A DNA stretch of 64,000 nt, taken from NCBI GenBank assembly GCA_029834535.1, contig JAQMWT010000024.1, positions 62,001-126,000 on the forward strand, read 5' to 3'. The DNA comes from Chrysophaeum taylorii (Eukaryota; Sar; Pelagophyceae; Pelagomonadales; Pelagomonadaceae). A program made the position numbers and the translations under genes. Under the pieces are notes generated by a model. That model made no database searches, was not told the origin of the DNA, and saw only the letters and a list, made by a program, of their open reading frames with translations. This document shows, one piece after another, positions 38,944-49,959 of this stretch; position 1 is the stretch's first letter; each line of letters starts with the position of its first letter.

Positions 38944-39447
38944 ATGTGGTTCGCCATAGTCGCTGCGTACGCGCGGCTGAGTCCGCGCGGAGTGCTGAGT
39001 GCACCCGAGCTCGAGGCGCGATGTCGCGATTGGCCGTTCGTGCTGTACTTTGACGGCGGGTCACGAGGAAATCCGGGGTCCGGCGGCTGCGGAGCTGTGG
39101 TCCTCAACGCTTCGGGGTTGCCTGTCGTCGAAAGCTGGGCATTTCTCGACGACCCGCGAACAACAAATAACGTCGCCGAATATTGCGGTCTCTTGCTGGG
39201 AGCCAAGGGCCTCGACGGCATCGATCGATGCCTGATCTGCGGGGATTCGAAACTTGTCGTGAGTCAAGTTTCCGGCGACTGGCGCTGCAACGACCGCAGA
39301 CTCAAAGCCCTCAGAGCTCGGGTCCTCGAAGCCCTCGATGGAACCGAATTCGAGATCATACATATCCCGAGACACCTTAACGCGAGAGCAGACGACCTCG
39401 CGAATCATGCGATGGACACCGCCTCTTCCGGCTCCCGACGAGTTTAG
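38944..39447 (+). CDS. Ribonuclease HI-type protein
   Basis: 167 aa from the ATG at 38944. The RNase H core is complete: YFDGGSRGNPGSGGCG (Asp37), NNVAEYCGLL (Glu79), CGDSKLVVSQV (Asp101) and HLNARADDLANHAMD (Asp150), the DEDD tetrad that binds two metal ions and cuts RNA in RNA-DNA hybrids. The first ~28 residues are hydrophobic (MWFAIVAAYARL) and may be a targeting signal to an organelle. Free-standing, not attached to a reverse transcriptase here. The plant/archaeal-like form with NNVAEY is common in algae. Confidence 0.9.
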   Translation: MWFAIVAAYARLSPRGVLSAPELEARCRDWPFVLYFDGGSRGNPGSGGCGAVVLNASGLPVVESWAFLDDPRTTNNVAEYCGLLLGAKGLDGIDRCLICGDSKLVVSQVSGDWRCNDRRLKALRARVLEALDGTEFEIIHIPRHLNARADDLANHAMDTASSGSRRV

Positions 39448-40357
39448 TTTACTTTACTTTACTTTACTTTATTTAGGCGCCTCGTCGGCTAATAATAATA
39501 ATAATAATAAGATGTGGGGTGCTTATCCCGCTTTTTTGTCGTGTTGTCGTATTATGACGGATTGACGATGCGCTCGCCGACGCAGGATTGGTGGACTTAC
39601 AATGTCGCTCTCAGCAGCAGCAGCAGCAGCAGCAGCAGCTTATGAATAATAGAACGTCACTTAATTTTGCGAATGTGGTGGTGGTGGACAGGCTGGGTGC
39701 GATTTGATTTGATTTGATTTGATTTGATTTGATTTTGGTGGGGAAGTAAAAGATTTATTTCTTGACGAGGTAGGTAGTCAGTCAGTCTACTTTCGCCGCC
39801 GCCGGGACTTTAAGCTCGAAAAAAGGGCTTGATGCGTGCATCACCGTCCGGTGGTGAGATCGTCCGACGATGGGACCGAGGTGACGCCGGGATCGAGATG
39901 AGATAATGAAAAAAAAACACCCTCAAAGTTAAGTTAAATTAAATCAAATTAAATTAGATTAAATTAATTAAGCAGGACGTCACACACTACTACGCAAGCA
40001 CACACTACTACGCAAGCAAGGCCCGGCCCGGCCCGGCCCGGCCTCTCTTCGCCTGGCCGCTAGGCCCCGCCGCCTTTCGGGCATCCCTCGCATCTTGACG
40101 AGATTCGCCTTGTGGATCTCCGTGCACCAAAAAACCTCTCACAAAAAAATTAATTAATTAATTAATTAATTAATTAATTAATTGCGCCCACAAAAAACAA
40201 TTCTGTAGTAGTAATAAATAATACGAAGATAGTAAAAAAAAATTTCGAAAACAAAAATCTGGGGAAAACGCGAAAGGTTCGGATACGTTTAGAAAAGTGT
40301 CGAATCCCACTCACTTATCACACTTTCCGCGCGACAAGCCAAGCCATTTTCCATTTT
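39448..40357. repeat. Cluster of unrelated microsatellites in an intergenic region
   Basis: No gene. Successive simple repeats: TTTAC (39446-39470), AAT (39491-39511), CAG (39613-39638), GATTT (39703-39736), AAATT-rich (39925-39970), a duplicated ACACACTACTACGCAAGC at 39982-40018, CCCGG (40021-40042) and a perfect ATTA/AATT run (40148-40184). The density of different repeat types in 0.9 kb is unusual for this window. Confidence 0.9.
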
Positions 40358-41483
40358 ATGGATATCATCGAGGAGAGCTGGAGGGTGTCGATCGCGGTGG
40401 GGATTTTGGAGTGGCGGGGTCTCGAGAGCGAGGAGGTCGTCGCCCTCGCGTGCGAGAATATGGGCGAGCAGTTCTCGTTGGACGCATCGATTCGGCTCGT
40501 CTGGCCCAACGGCCAGCCCTGCGGGAACCGGCCCGGCGAATGGTCGCGGCTGGGTCCCGCGCGACGGAAGAGCTTCGTCTCGCCCGCGCTGGACGACACC
40601 TTCGTGTTCGGGGACGTTCCCGTCGGCGCGGCCGTGAGGATCGACGTCTACAAGAAGTCGGGCGAAAGGCCCGGGAGGTCCGTCAACAATTACTGCAAGT
40701 GGCTCGGGGCGGCGGTGGTGATGCCCGAGAGGCAGCCAAAGGACATCCGCGCACGCTGGGTGACCTTGGTCGACGATGCCTCGAAACTGTACGCGGGTTC
40801 TTTGGCGGCCGACGGTTCGGTGCCAAAGCCTCGGCCGTCGCCTCGCCTCTGCCCGTCGGTGCGCGTGGTTGTCACCTCGGAGCCGTCGACCGGCGACGCC
40901 GTTTTGGACGTATGGAGGGTCGTCGAATATACGTCGACCCAGTGGGCCACCGCTGCCTCGCCGTGGGCCGCAAAGCCGCTCCGAAACAATTTTGCGCGGA
41001 GAAACGTCGTGCGCGCGGCCGTCGCTTGCGGCAGATTCGACGACGACGAAAAGTGCTTCACCCACGCGGCCGTGAGCGTCGCGATCGACGACAAGGCCGT
41101 CGACCGGACTCGCGAGTCGACCACGGGCGTGTGGATGCAGTCTTTGGTGTTGCCTTTGTCAGACGACAGCGCGTGCCTAGACGTCTGCCTCGTCGACGTT
41201 TTGAGAGCTCCAAACGGTCGCGAAGCGAGCGAGAGACCGTTGGGCCGCGCCTTCATTCCGATCGACCACATCGACACCGACGAGTTCTGCTGGGTCCAGC
41301 TCGCCCCCGGGATCGCGCTGAGGCTTGCGTTGTTGTTAGACTACGACGAGACCAGAGACGACGGCGAGGATCGCCCGTTCTTCGACGAGGAGCTCGGGGT
41401 GCTCGGCCCTCGGGAACAACAGAACCAAGAAGAAGACAACATCCTCCTGCGGCCGCCCCTGAGGGCAGAGAACAGCCCCGGCG

Positions 41484-41541
<58 letters not shown>

Positions 41542-43618
41542 GGATGTTGTTGTTTCGTCGGGAGACTCGCTCTCGAACGTAGTGCGCGTCGTCGTCGCGA
41601 GGGCCGACGGGCTGCCGCCGCACGAAACGTGCTCGGCGGTGCTCCACGTTCAGACGGAAGAGGGCGAGTGCGTGCGGTCGACGGTCGCCGCGTACTGCTC
41701 GGCCGACGGGGTCGCCGTTTGGAACGACTGCTTTGAGTTTCTCGCGTCGTCCGCGCCGTGCTCGATTCGGCTGGCCATCTCGAGCCGCAACGGAAAGAAG
41801 CTGGTGCGCACGCTCGAGGCGACCATCGAGGTCCCCGACTTAAGGAACAAAACCCGGGCCTGGCGGAAATGGCACGACCTCGACGACCTCAAAGCGCGGG
41901 CGCTGGTCGTGACGTCGCGAGCCTACGACCCGTCGCTCGAGCGGGTAGACGACAGCCTCGCGGCGCGCTACGTCGCGCTGAGCTATGCGTATCCCGACGT
42001 CGACGCCAAATACATCGAGCGCACATTAGAATCGACGCGCGGCGACGTTTCCAAGGCCGCCATCGCGCTCGGGACGGCGATCGCCGCCGCCGCCCCGCCC
42101 GCGAGAAAACACGACGGCCCGAACCTCTCGGGCCTCGAGGACGCGATGATCCTGCAGGTCGTGTCCGACGCCAACAACACGGACCTCGCGTGGGCGACCG
42201 TGCCACCCGTGACAACAACAACAACCCAAAGCAACCTTATCACCACCACCAGGACGACGACGGCGGCGGCGCGATCGGCGTCGTCGTCGTCCACTTACGA
42301 CGCCTTGCCGGCCGTGCGAGAAGAGGCGGACGAGGAAAGCGAGAAACACACGACGCTCATCGAGCGGGTGTGCCAGAAGCTGGAGGTGGTCAAGTTCGTG
42401 TCGCTCCAGAGCTTTGCGTCCGACGACGGCATCGACTTCCCATATTACGCCGACCCCCCCGCCGACAAAAAGAAGAAGTCTCCCGTGAAATTCTCGTTTC
42501 CATCATCGCTGTTCGCCGCCGCCGCCGCCGACGACGAGGAGGACGACGACAACAACAAGAACTCGGTGGTCGCGGCGAGGTTCGAGAATGTCGAGGGGCA
42601 CCACCGACAACGCCCCTTGTCGATGGTGCCGAGCGAGGCGAGCTCGGCGAGCGTCGCCCGGAAAGAATCGACGGACTGCTTGGATAGACCGCGTTCCGGA
42701 AGTTGTTCTTGCGACGGTGACCCAAAACGAGGATCGGTGGCCGTCGACTCCCCCGTCGGCGGCGGCGAGAAGATCGTGAAAACCAAGGGGGATACCCTCG
42801 CCCTCATGAAACTTCAGCCCGTCCACACCCTCAAGGTGTCGATGCAGTGGTCGCACGCGAACAGGCTGGTCGTGACGGAGGACGGCGAAGAGCTCGCGCC
42901 CGGCGAGCGCAAGGCGCTCTCCGTGTACCTGGACGAGGAAGGAGACGCGCCGCGCGGCCGGCTCATCATCCGAACAAATTTTAGCGACCTCTCGAGGAGG
43001 CCTCGCAAAATCCATGCCTCGGTGTCTAGCTCCGAGTGGGAACCGACGCGCATCGACGTCAAGGTTTTGAGAAGGCCTAGAGATTTGGTGACGCTGCGAT
43101 GGGGCTTGATCACAAAGTTCGGGGGGCAAGCCGCCGCCGAGATCCCTGAGTTGCCCAACTGGGTCAGGATATCCCTCCAGATGCGACCGCGCGCCGAGCG
43201 CCGCTCGGCCGCGGCGGGCATCACGGCCGCGTCCGTCTCCGCGGCCGTCGCCGTCTCGACCGGCGTCCTCCCGGCCCTCGCAGTCTCCGGCGGCTTGTGC
43301 CTGGGGGCCGTCGCCTGCGGCGGCACCCTCCACACGCAAAAACTCATGACCAGACGAAAGCTCGCGCGCGAGGTTGCCGACTGTACGTGGCTCGCCGACG
43401 TCGTCGAGGCCGTCGCGAACTCGTCTGCCCCCCCAGACCGCAAGAGGGACGCTTCGTTGTTTTTGAAGCAGTTCCTCGCTCACAACGGTCGCGCTGTCGT
43501 CTACCAGGGGCCAAAGCCCAAGCGCGCCCCAAAGCTCTCCAGCCTCGTCAACGCGGGCTCGCACAACTCGTTCGTCCGCGGTGCCCGCGACCTCTTCTTC
43601 GCCCCCTCGCACTCGTGA
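40358..43618 (+). CDS. C2 / CUE-domain protein with C-terminal hydrophobic segment
   Basis: 1086 aa, intact. Residues 1-340 contain C2-like beta-sandwich stretches (VSIAVGILEWRGLES, VRVVVTSEP, LDVCLVDVLRAPNGREASE). A poly-Ser run encoded by TCA repeats (41485-41540) leads into a clearer C2 domain at about 405-510 (VVRVVVARADGLPPHETCSA, WNDCFEFLAS). Residues about 535-575 match a CUE ubiquitin-binding domain (ALSYAYPDVDAKYIERTLES, then GDVSKAAIAL). The remainder is low-complexity, then a globular region, a hydrophobic hairpin near 950-990 and a basic tail. C2 plus CUE recalls the Tollip arrangement (membrane lipid plus ubiquitin binding), so a role in ubiquitin-dependent trafficking is possible but inferred. 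Confidence 0.7.
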
Positions 43619-43766
43619 GCGACTGCGTGATGATCAACACCTGCTTGTCTTCGCCTTTTTCCTTGGGGTTATGTCTGCCCCTCCTGCCTTCCACACCCAC
43701 CTTTTGCCGAGCTGTGCGCCCCGCAACAAATTTTAGCATGTGCCGAGTTATGGTTGCACGCTCTGC

Positions 43767-43802
<36 letters not shown>

Positions 43803-45016
43803 GTGGCCCCCTCTTTCTTGCTTTCTTCTTCTTCGCAATGGACGGCGGCGGCGGCGGATAAACCACCCTCGGAAGAAGAGAGAGGCGGCCGGAAGTCTAC
43901 TACGACGGCAATTATTATTATTTTTAGACGCGTGCGTCCGTCCGCAATTCGTCGTGTCGTGTCGGTGTTATCGCCAGGCGTTAGCAGCTTTAACGTATGC
44001 GTGCGTTCTTGTTCTAGTGTTGGCATCCATCCTACTGTGCCGCGCGGTGCGAATCGACGACGTTGGGTGCGCGTGCTTTGGACTGGTATGCGATCTCGGT
44101 GTGGGCACAGTACTACACGGCCGCAGCATCATAAAGCGGCGACGACGACGACGACGTCAGAAGCGCATCTGCTTCGCGCCGGGAGGTCGGTCGCCTCGGG
44201 CTTTCGCGCGCGGGGTTTCTCCGATCTTCCTGGCTGGCCAGCCAAAAGACAAGTCTGGCGACTTACTTCGAGTGGTGGGTGGACCGGGGTCAACATGATT
44301 TTTATCTCTGTGGAGTTTGGGGTAATTACTGTAGGGACCGAGTCAATCAATGGCCTGGACTTGTATTTCCCCAACCACGGAACTCCCTGCCACACGAGGC
44401 GACTTTCCCGGATATGGCCGTCGGAACAACAATTCTTGAAGTGAGGGTAATGAATGAATATAGGGTAAGGAAGGAATGTGGCGTTTCCGCAACAGTCCGC
44501 CAAGTTCATGTTCTGCCTCCAAGCCGCGCAGTGCTCAAGTCCATTGTCGAAGAAGCCCGCGTCGCCTTCCGAAACTCGCAGTGCCCGCCGACGCCCACCA
44601 CATTGACGCCCGCGATACAACCGCAGACAACGCCCAAGCTCGCGACGAAGGCGTCGAGTGAGTCGGCCTCGCCTTGACAAAAATGCTTCCAATTGTCGTA
44701 GCCGTCGCGACGACAGCCTAAGCAAGGAAGGTCCCAGGACGTTGTTCCCACCGTCCGGAGTAAGTTAAGGGGCGCGCGTAGCACCCTCCAGGCTGCTCCT
44801 CCAGCTTTATGCCTCATTCTTCGGCCGGACTCCGCCCTTCGGCTTCAAAACGGGCGATATCGGTGCGGGTATCTCAGGTAGACAGACTCGCACCCCGCCC
44901 GTATGTCGTCGTCGAAAAGACATCTTCTTTGTACGAAGTCGGTGATTAGTACTACCCATTTCACACAAAAAAAAATGACCGTGCCGTGGGTTATTATGAC
45001 TCGCGCAAAGACACCG
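43619..45016. other. Intergenic region with possible gene debris
   Basis: A TTG run lies at 43770-43801. On the minus strand around 44300-44720, two frames read like pieces of a Cys-containing secreted protein (SLDAFVASLGVVCGCIAGVN; NADCCGN-like stretch near 44490), needing at least one frame change; I cannot name a family and treat it as debris or an unrecognised broken gene. Confidence 0.35.
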
Positions 45017-45958
45017 TTACTTTTCTTGTTCTATCGCGTCGTACATGTGTTTGAGATCCGCGTCGATTTTGTTTTCGACTACAACAAAACGGTTGTGGCT
45101 TTGAGGAGCGATGTTAGCCCTCCGGCGCTGGTTGCGCCACGGGTTGCGGCGGCCGAGCTCGCGCCTCCTTGGGAGGTCTCGGATATTGTCTCCTTGGTTG
45201 TCGGGCAACCAGAGCTCGCGCCGCGGCTGCTTGCCCGTAAAGGGCCAGACGACCCGGGAATGGCGGGAAGCCTCAATGATGATGGGGTCTGCGAGGTCGT
45301 CGGCGTAGTTCGCTTCGAGGTAGGCCTTGATCTTGGGACCGTCGGAGTGGAGGTCGGGGACAATTTTTTGGAGCGGGGGTGCCCTCTTAAAGACGGTCAA
45401 GTTCAAAATCCCCAGGACCGGTTCGTGGTTGGCACGGTTGGATACGACGAGGTCGCAGGCCGGTGTGCCATCGCGGTAGAGATAAGCTGTCTGTTGGCGG
45501 CAGTGCGCGAAGGTGACGTGGTCTTTGAGGGGGTCTGCAGCCGCGCAGTCCCGCGCCATCTCGTCTATCCGGTTGTTATAGCCGACGCTCAAGATTGTCA
45601 GCACCCGATCGAGCGGGTCTCTCACGAGGCAGAGTACGAAGCTGTTTGCAAAGTAGTCCCTTCCGACGACGCCGCAGGCCTCGGCTTCAGCGGGCGCGAG
45701 ATGGTACCGCGACGCGGACCTCACACCGCAGCTCAAGTTTGTATAGCGACCGTTGGGGAAGCGCGAACGGTAATCTTTGGGCATCGCTGCCCGCAAAGCG
45801 ACGCCATTGTTCTTGGGGATGTGGATGAAGCTCAGAGCCTTCGATGTCCGTACCGCCGACGCCATCGCCGCAACCGCCGTATCCGCGTTCATCGACACGA
45901 ACAAAGCCTCCTCGCTCGCGGCGACGACGACCTTAAGAAAAATAATAACGTGAAGCAT
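45017..45958 (-). CDS. Sulfotransferase-like protein with altered PAPS loop
   Basis: 313 aa from the ATG at 45958, with a signal-anchor-like start (MLHVIIFLKVVVAASEEAL). It aligns along its length with the protein at 48239-49153: FIHIPKNNGVALR against FVHTPKTGGSSLR, YHLAPAEAEACGVVGRDYF against FHMTQAEAVACGVVDESYW, VLCLVRDPLDRVL against VLCPVREPLDRAL, AHCRQQTAYLYRDG against AHCRPQTDYLYRDD. These are the 5'-PSB loop and the RDP 3'-PB region of Golgi-type sulfotransferases. Here the loop reads PKNNG in place of PKTGG, losing the first Gly and Thr, so PAPS binding may be weakened. Intact frame; likely recent paralogue, function uncertain. Confidence 0.8.
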   Translation of the reverse strand: MLHVIIFLKVVVAASEEALFVSMNADTAVAAMASAVRTSKALSFIHIPKNNGVALRAAMPKDYRSRFPNGRYTNLSCGVRSASRYHLAPAEAEACGVVGRDYFANSFVLCLVRDPLDRVLTILSVGYNNRIDEMARDCAAADPLKDHVTFAHCRQQTAYLYRDGTPACDLVVSNRANHEPVLGILNLTVFKRAPPLQKIVPDLHSDGPKIKAYLEANYADDLADPIIIEASRHSRVVWPFTGKQPRRELWLPDNQGDNIRDLPRRRELGRRNPWRNQRRRANIAPQSHNRFVVVENKIDADLKHMYDAIEQEK

Positions 45959-45999
45959 TTTTTGCTGCTTCTTCACGCCGCTGTGGAAAAAAAACGGCA

Positions 46000-46337
46000 C
46001 TCCGAATTGTTTAAACGGCGCCCGCTGGTCGGGGACTCTGATTTGTTGTTTTTTAAATAGAGAATCTGATGACGTTTAGCTCGCTACACGTCACCGCAGC
46101 CACGTATGCGCACCCAATGAGGAATTATCAGTCTACCGTCGAGGCCATGTCATTCCTGCACCCGCGCCTGCTCCTCGAAGGCCAATCTCCCAGCACTCGC
46201 GCCGCGTTCCCGACCTTCTTGAGGTCGATCATCCATGCTCCCCCTGTAGACACGGCGCTCGGGTCGAATCCGATCTTGGGTTGACGCGTAACCGCCGCCC
46301 CAACGCCCTGACCACCAGGCGGCCAATGAGGGAACAC
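46000..46337. other. Intergenic region, no gene seen
   Basis: Lies upstream of the sulfotransferase-like gene and the MITE. Short open frames here show no conserved features. Confidence 0.4.
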
Positions 46338-46559
46338 ACAAAGACCACCTAAAGGAAGCAACGAACCCAGGGTTCGCGTTCGAGTTCGGGTTCGCTATTG
46401 GTTCGTGCGTTCGCGGCGAGTTCGGGTTCGCTGCTGGTTCGCGTTCGGGTTCGAGTTCGCGTTCGCTCGCTGTTGGGATGCGAACCACAGCGAACGCGGA
46501 CCGAGTTCGCGCGTCGAACGCGAACCAGGTCGTGGTTCGTTGCTTCCTTTACAAAGACC
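46338..46559. mobile_element. Mutator-like MITE with 17-bp perfect TIRs and a 9-bp flanking direct repeat
   Basis: AAAGGAAGCAACGAACC (46351-46367) is the exact reverse complement of GGTTCGTTGCTTCCTTT (46534-46550). The ~200-bp interior is packed with GTTCG/CGAAC motifs. ACAAAGACC occurs directly at 46338-46346 and 46551-46559, the length expected of a Mutator-type target-site duplication, though four extra bases (ACCT) separate the left copy from the TIR. No coding capacity, so non-autonomous. Confidence 0.78.
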
Positions 46560-46999
46560 CACGATGCAAGAGGTGAGGTCGCTCGAAACAGAGCGACCCG
46601 GTCGCCACTGGCAAGCACCACGAGCAGCAGCAGCGCGCTAGGAAGAAGACGACAGCAGTCTTCCCTCGAGTGGATAAATTACGAAGCCTAGAGTGGAGCT
46701 CCTTATTATTGATGCTTACTTACATTCTCGCGCTTTTGGCTGTCCACGAGGGGTGGAAAGGGCGCGGGAGATCCAGCCTAAAACCTGTGTTGGTCGGCCT
46801 TTTTAAAGACGGGGACTTCCTCCATTTCCCCATCCCTGCTCAATCAACAAAAAATCTCTATGATATACAGAAGCAGAGCCCGCCGTTCTTCGCCTCGAAT
46901 GCGCGCACCAGGGGGGGCGTCGCACCGAGCTCTGCCCGAACGAAACGGCAAGAGGAGCGTCGTTTTAGCCCTCTTTTTAACAGTGGCGTCCGATTGTAA

Positions 47000-47990
47000 A
47001 AAAAATGGTGGCGTGGAGCGCTGAATACAACAATGAGCGCGCGAGACACGCGTTTCGGCGGGCTCAAGCGGCCGGTGGTCCGGAATATATCAGCATACTC
47101 CGGCAACGTGCGTTCGCGCGCTCCAACGGGGTGATTAAGCATGTAGAAGTCGGTGACGTGCTTAAGGCGCTCGAAGCTCCGTCGACGTCGAGAATCATTT
47201 CAAAGAGGGCGAGTGCGGCGCCGGGCCGTGCGGCAGCGGCGACGTTGCGCAGAATTCGCACCGCATCCTCGTCGCCCCAGTCGTGGGACGATCCACTTCA
47301 TGAAGATGAAGGTCGCGGCGATTTATTTCCGAGAGTGGTTCGAACCTTCTTCAACGCAGCCTCGACGCGTTCATCCTGGTCGAAAAGAACGCCACGGGCA
47401 GAGGGATACTCTTCTTGCAAGAACGAGGCAAGCAGATGTCCCGCACCTACGTCGCAGACCCGACGCCGCGTAGTCGGCGACGATGATGCGATCGACAGCC
47501 GCGCTGAACCCGTGCATCCCCCCGTCGAAGGTGTTGGCGAAATCGGGCGCCGTCTTCTTGCTTGTAGTCGAAGAACTTTGCGAGGTTGAAGCCCTCTCGC
47601 CGGCGACCCTCTCGCGGCGAGGTTCGAAGGCTCGCCGACCCCGTCGCTCGGCTTCGTAGTACCTCTGGTCTGCAACTTGATCATGACGTAATCTCTCGCC
47701 GATTCCGGATGGTTCGACACCAGCAGAGCATGCCGGCCTCCGTCAGCGCGACGCTCCCGTTGGCCAGTCGTTCCAGGAGTCCGGCGCCGAAACGCGCGTA
47801 CCGACGAGGAAAAGCTCAGAGAAATTCCCGTATGCTCTTCTCTTTCCGCGAGTTCGTCCAAAATTCAGAGATTGATAACAGCGCCATCGCGCGCGCCTGC
47901 CTAGCCACGATCTCTTGGAGCCCTGGTGAGCAAGTCGCGCATCCACGCGCGCCCCGAAAACACCACCCACTCAGACTGCAACACGAACGA
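47000..47990 (-). pseudogene. SAM-dependent O-methyltransferase (Methyltransf_2 type), multiply frame-broken
   Basis: Read in order on the minus strand across frames: dimerisation-domain-like FGAGLLERLANGSVALTEAG (about 47800-47740), NTFDGGMHGFSAAVDRIIVA, then the SAM site CDVGAGHLLASFLQEEYP (about 47460), IFMKWIV followed by DWGDEDAVRILRNVAAAARP (47310-47240), and a C-terminal MLNHPVGARERTLPEYADIF. The order matches acetylserotonin/caffeate-type O-methyltransferases, including the HDWGDED catalytic block. At least five frame changes are needed, more than in other split genes here, so true decay is as likely as sequence error. SAM glycine motif GxGxG is reduced to GAGH. Confidence 0.75.
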
Positions 47991-48238
47991 CGCCCACCAA
48001 GGCGACGGCGCGCATATACGAGCAAAGAAGAGTCCTGCTGCTGCTTCGCATGCTGACAGTTTCTTCTTCTGGTGAAAACTTTTTCGTCCCTCAAATTTTA
48101 CTACAATTGTTCGTTCTATAGACGTCTACAACACAGTGTAGAGGTTCGAAAAAAAAAAAATTTAATAGGCGAAGACTACAGTCTAATAATCTCTAGTAGT
48201 AAATTTGGTCTAACGGCCCTCAGAATTAGTTTAACGGG

Positions 48239-49153
48239 ATGTTGCGGTGGAGTGTTGTTCTCCCCGAGGTCCTCGTCGAGATGATCTTGAACCAGAGTGT
48301 CTGGATGACGCAGCGGAAGCTGACGTTCGTGCACACGCCCAAGACGGGAGGAAGTTCCCTGCGAACGGGCATGCCCGACGACTATTTACGAAAGTTTACG
48401 TGGGGTCGCGACTTCGATTCGGTGGAGTGCGGTGTCGTCCGCGCTTCCAGATTCCACATGACACAAGCCGAGGCCGTCGCGTGCGGGGTCGTCGACGAGT
48501 CATACTGGGACAATTTCGTCCTGTGTCCCGTGCGCGAACCGTTGGATAGAGCATTGAGCGAGCTCAGATTCAACTACCGGGGGAATTTTGAAAAGTTCAG
48601 AGATGCTTGCGACGTCGCCCGGCCGGACCTCCTCCACGACACCTACGCGCACTGCCGCCCACAAACAGACTACTTGTACCGGGACGACGGCGAGCCCACG
48701 TGCGACCTCGTCATTGCGAGTCCCGATAGACATAGGCGCCTTCTCGCCGCGTTCAACGTCACGCTTCCGTCCAGGCCCCTCAACGTCTCGCCCTTGATGA
48801 ACATCTCGGCACCGCGGGCTTTTGACGCCTGGTTCAGGCACAGGTTCCGTTCCGACATCAACGATCCGTTGATCGCGAACGCCGTATATGGCTTTGCCGT
48901 CTGGCCGAGAACCGGCAAGGAAAATCATACGTATTGGCTCCCCACGAATCCGGCGAGAACCACCGCCGCGGTCGGCGTCTTCCGAAGGATCGAGACGCGC
49001 GCGCCGAAAAAAATACGTCTTCCCGAGGAGCGCAACCTCCCGCCGATCGTTGCGCCCAGGGGAAAAAGAAGAAAAAGAAGAGGCGGCTTGAGCAAAGGCG
49101 GTGGTGCTCTTGTCCACAACAAGCGGCCTGCACCGCGACATCGTGGCAGCTAG
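48239..49153 (+). CDS. Sulfotransferase-like protein with canonical PAPS loop
   Basis: 304 aa, ATG at 48239 (other in-frame ATGs at 48281 and 48305 are possible). FVHTPKTGGSSLR is the 5'-phosphosulfate loop and VLCPVREPLDRAL the 3'-phosphate region of the Sulfotransfer_2-like families. The middle contains AHCRPQTDYLYRDD, a HCRxQ pattern seen in 2-O/uronyl-type sulfotransferases. The C-terminus is basic (KRRKRRGG). Closest relative in the window is the gene at 45017-45958 on the opposite strand. Predicted to sulfate a carbohydrate in the secretory pathway. The start lacks a strong signal peptide, so the true 5' end might lie elsewhere. Confidence 0.82.
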   Translation: MLRWSVVLPEVLVEMILNQSVWMTQRKLTFVHTPKTGGSSLRTGMPDDYLRKFTWGRDFDSVECGVVRASRFHMTQAEAVACGVVDESYWDNFVLCPVREPLDRALSELRFNYRGNFEKFRDACDVARPDLLHDTYAHCRPQTDYLYRDDGEPTCDLVIASPDRHRRLLAAFNVTLPSRPLNVSPLMNISAPRAFDAWFRHRFRSDINDPLIANAVYGFAVWPRTGKENHTYWLPTNPARTTAAVGVFRRIETRAPKKIRLPEERNLPPIVAPRGKRRKRRGGLSKGGGALVHNKRPAPRHRGS

Positions 49154-49900
49154 CCTTGTGTAGTCTAATAATATCTCTGCGCTATTACCACCAATTGAGA
49201 CGAGACGAGACGAGACGCATGACGAGACTTGCGGTGCTCAGCTGGACTGGACGTCCGTCCGTCCGTCCGTCCTGGAGCTGCTCGGTGGAAAATACCGTAC
49301 TAGCCTCCAGTAGTCTTGCGCCACTGGATGATTACGGCTCCCATCAGACACTTTCCCACCACTAGGAGCAACCGCATATACGGCGCAGTATCCTTCATAT
49401 TATTCTGGGAGTTGCTAACCATAATCCTTTTAATTAAATAAACCTCCACGACGATGGCCCCGACTAGGCCTCGAGATGCCGCTGCCTAGCAGGTATCCCC
49501 CAAGCTCACACATAACCCCCCAAACCTGAACGCTCTACGTGCTCTCGTTTGCGCCCCCCTTCCCAACAGTCGACTTTGAAAACGTCTCCAAGCTCGCAAA
49601 TCCCCCCCTATAAGCAGCCGATCTTGCACCTGCGTCCTCCCTTTCGCACTAAGTCAGCAATAAGTCCGCGAACTCAAGAACGAGGCGACTATGCGGCATA
49701 TTTATGCGGGCATGTACCAGGAAAACTTGGTTCTCGGGAAATCAATAGTTGGAGAGGATGGGCACACGCTGTTTTTTGCGTTGGTTATCCTGCTGGAGAA
49801 CAAAGCTACAGAGAGGCCAACAGCCGTGTCACTCAGCCGGCGAGGGCATGGCGAGGCAACGGCGAAAAAACGATTCGGGCCTAGGCTTGCAACATGGCAT
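49154..49900. other. Intergenic region with simple repeats
   Basis: Contains GACGA pentamers at 49198-49216 and a CGTC/GTCC run at 49250-49272. The part after about 49600 may be the degenerate 5' end of the LINE listed next, but I cannot support any motif there. Confidence 0.45.
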
Positions 49901-49959
49901 TGCGGCTTGTCGCGAAAGATGCGAACGGTCGTCGCGTTGGGTCCGTCATCGTCAGTGCC

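Noticed and set aside
40148-40184. AATTA run considered as an origin or attachment site
   Set aside because: It is a plain microsatellite among several others; no flanking structure supports a function.
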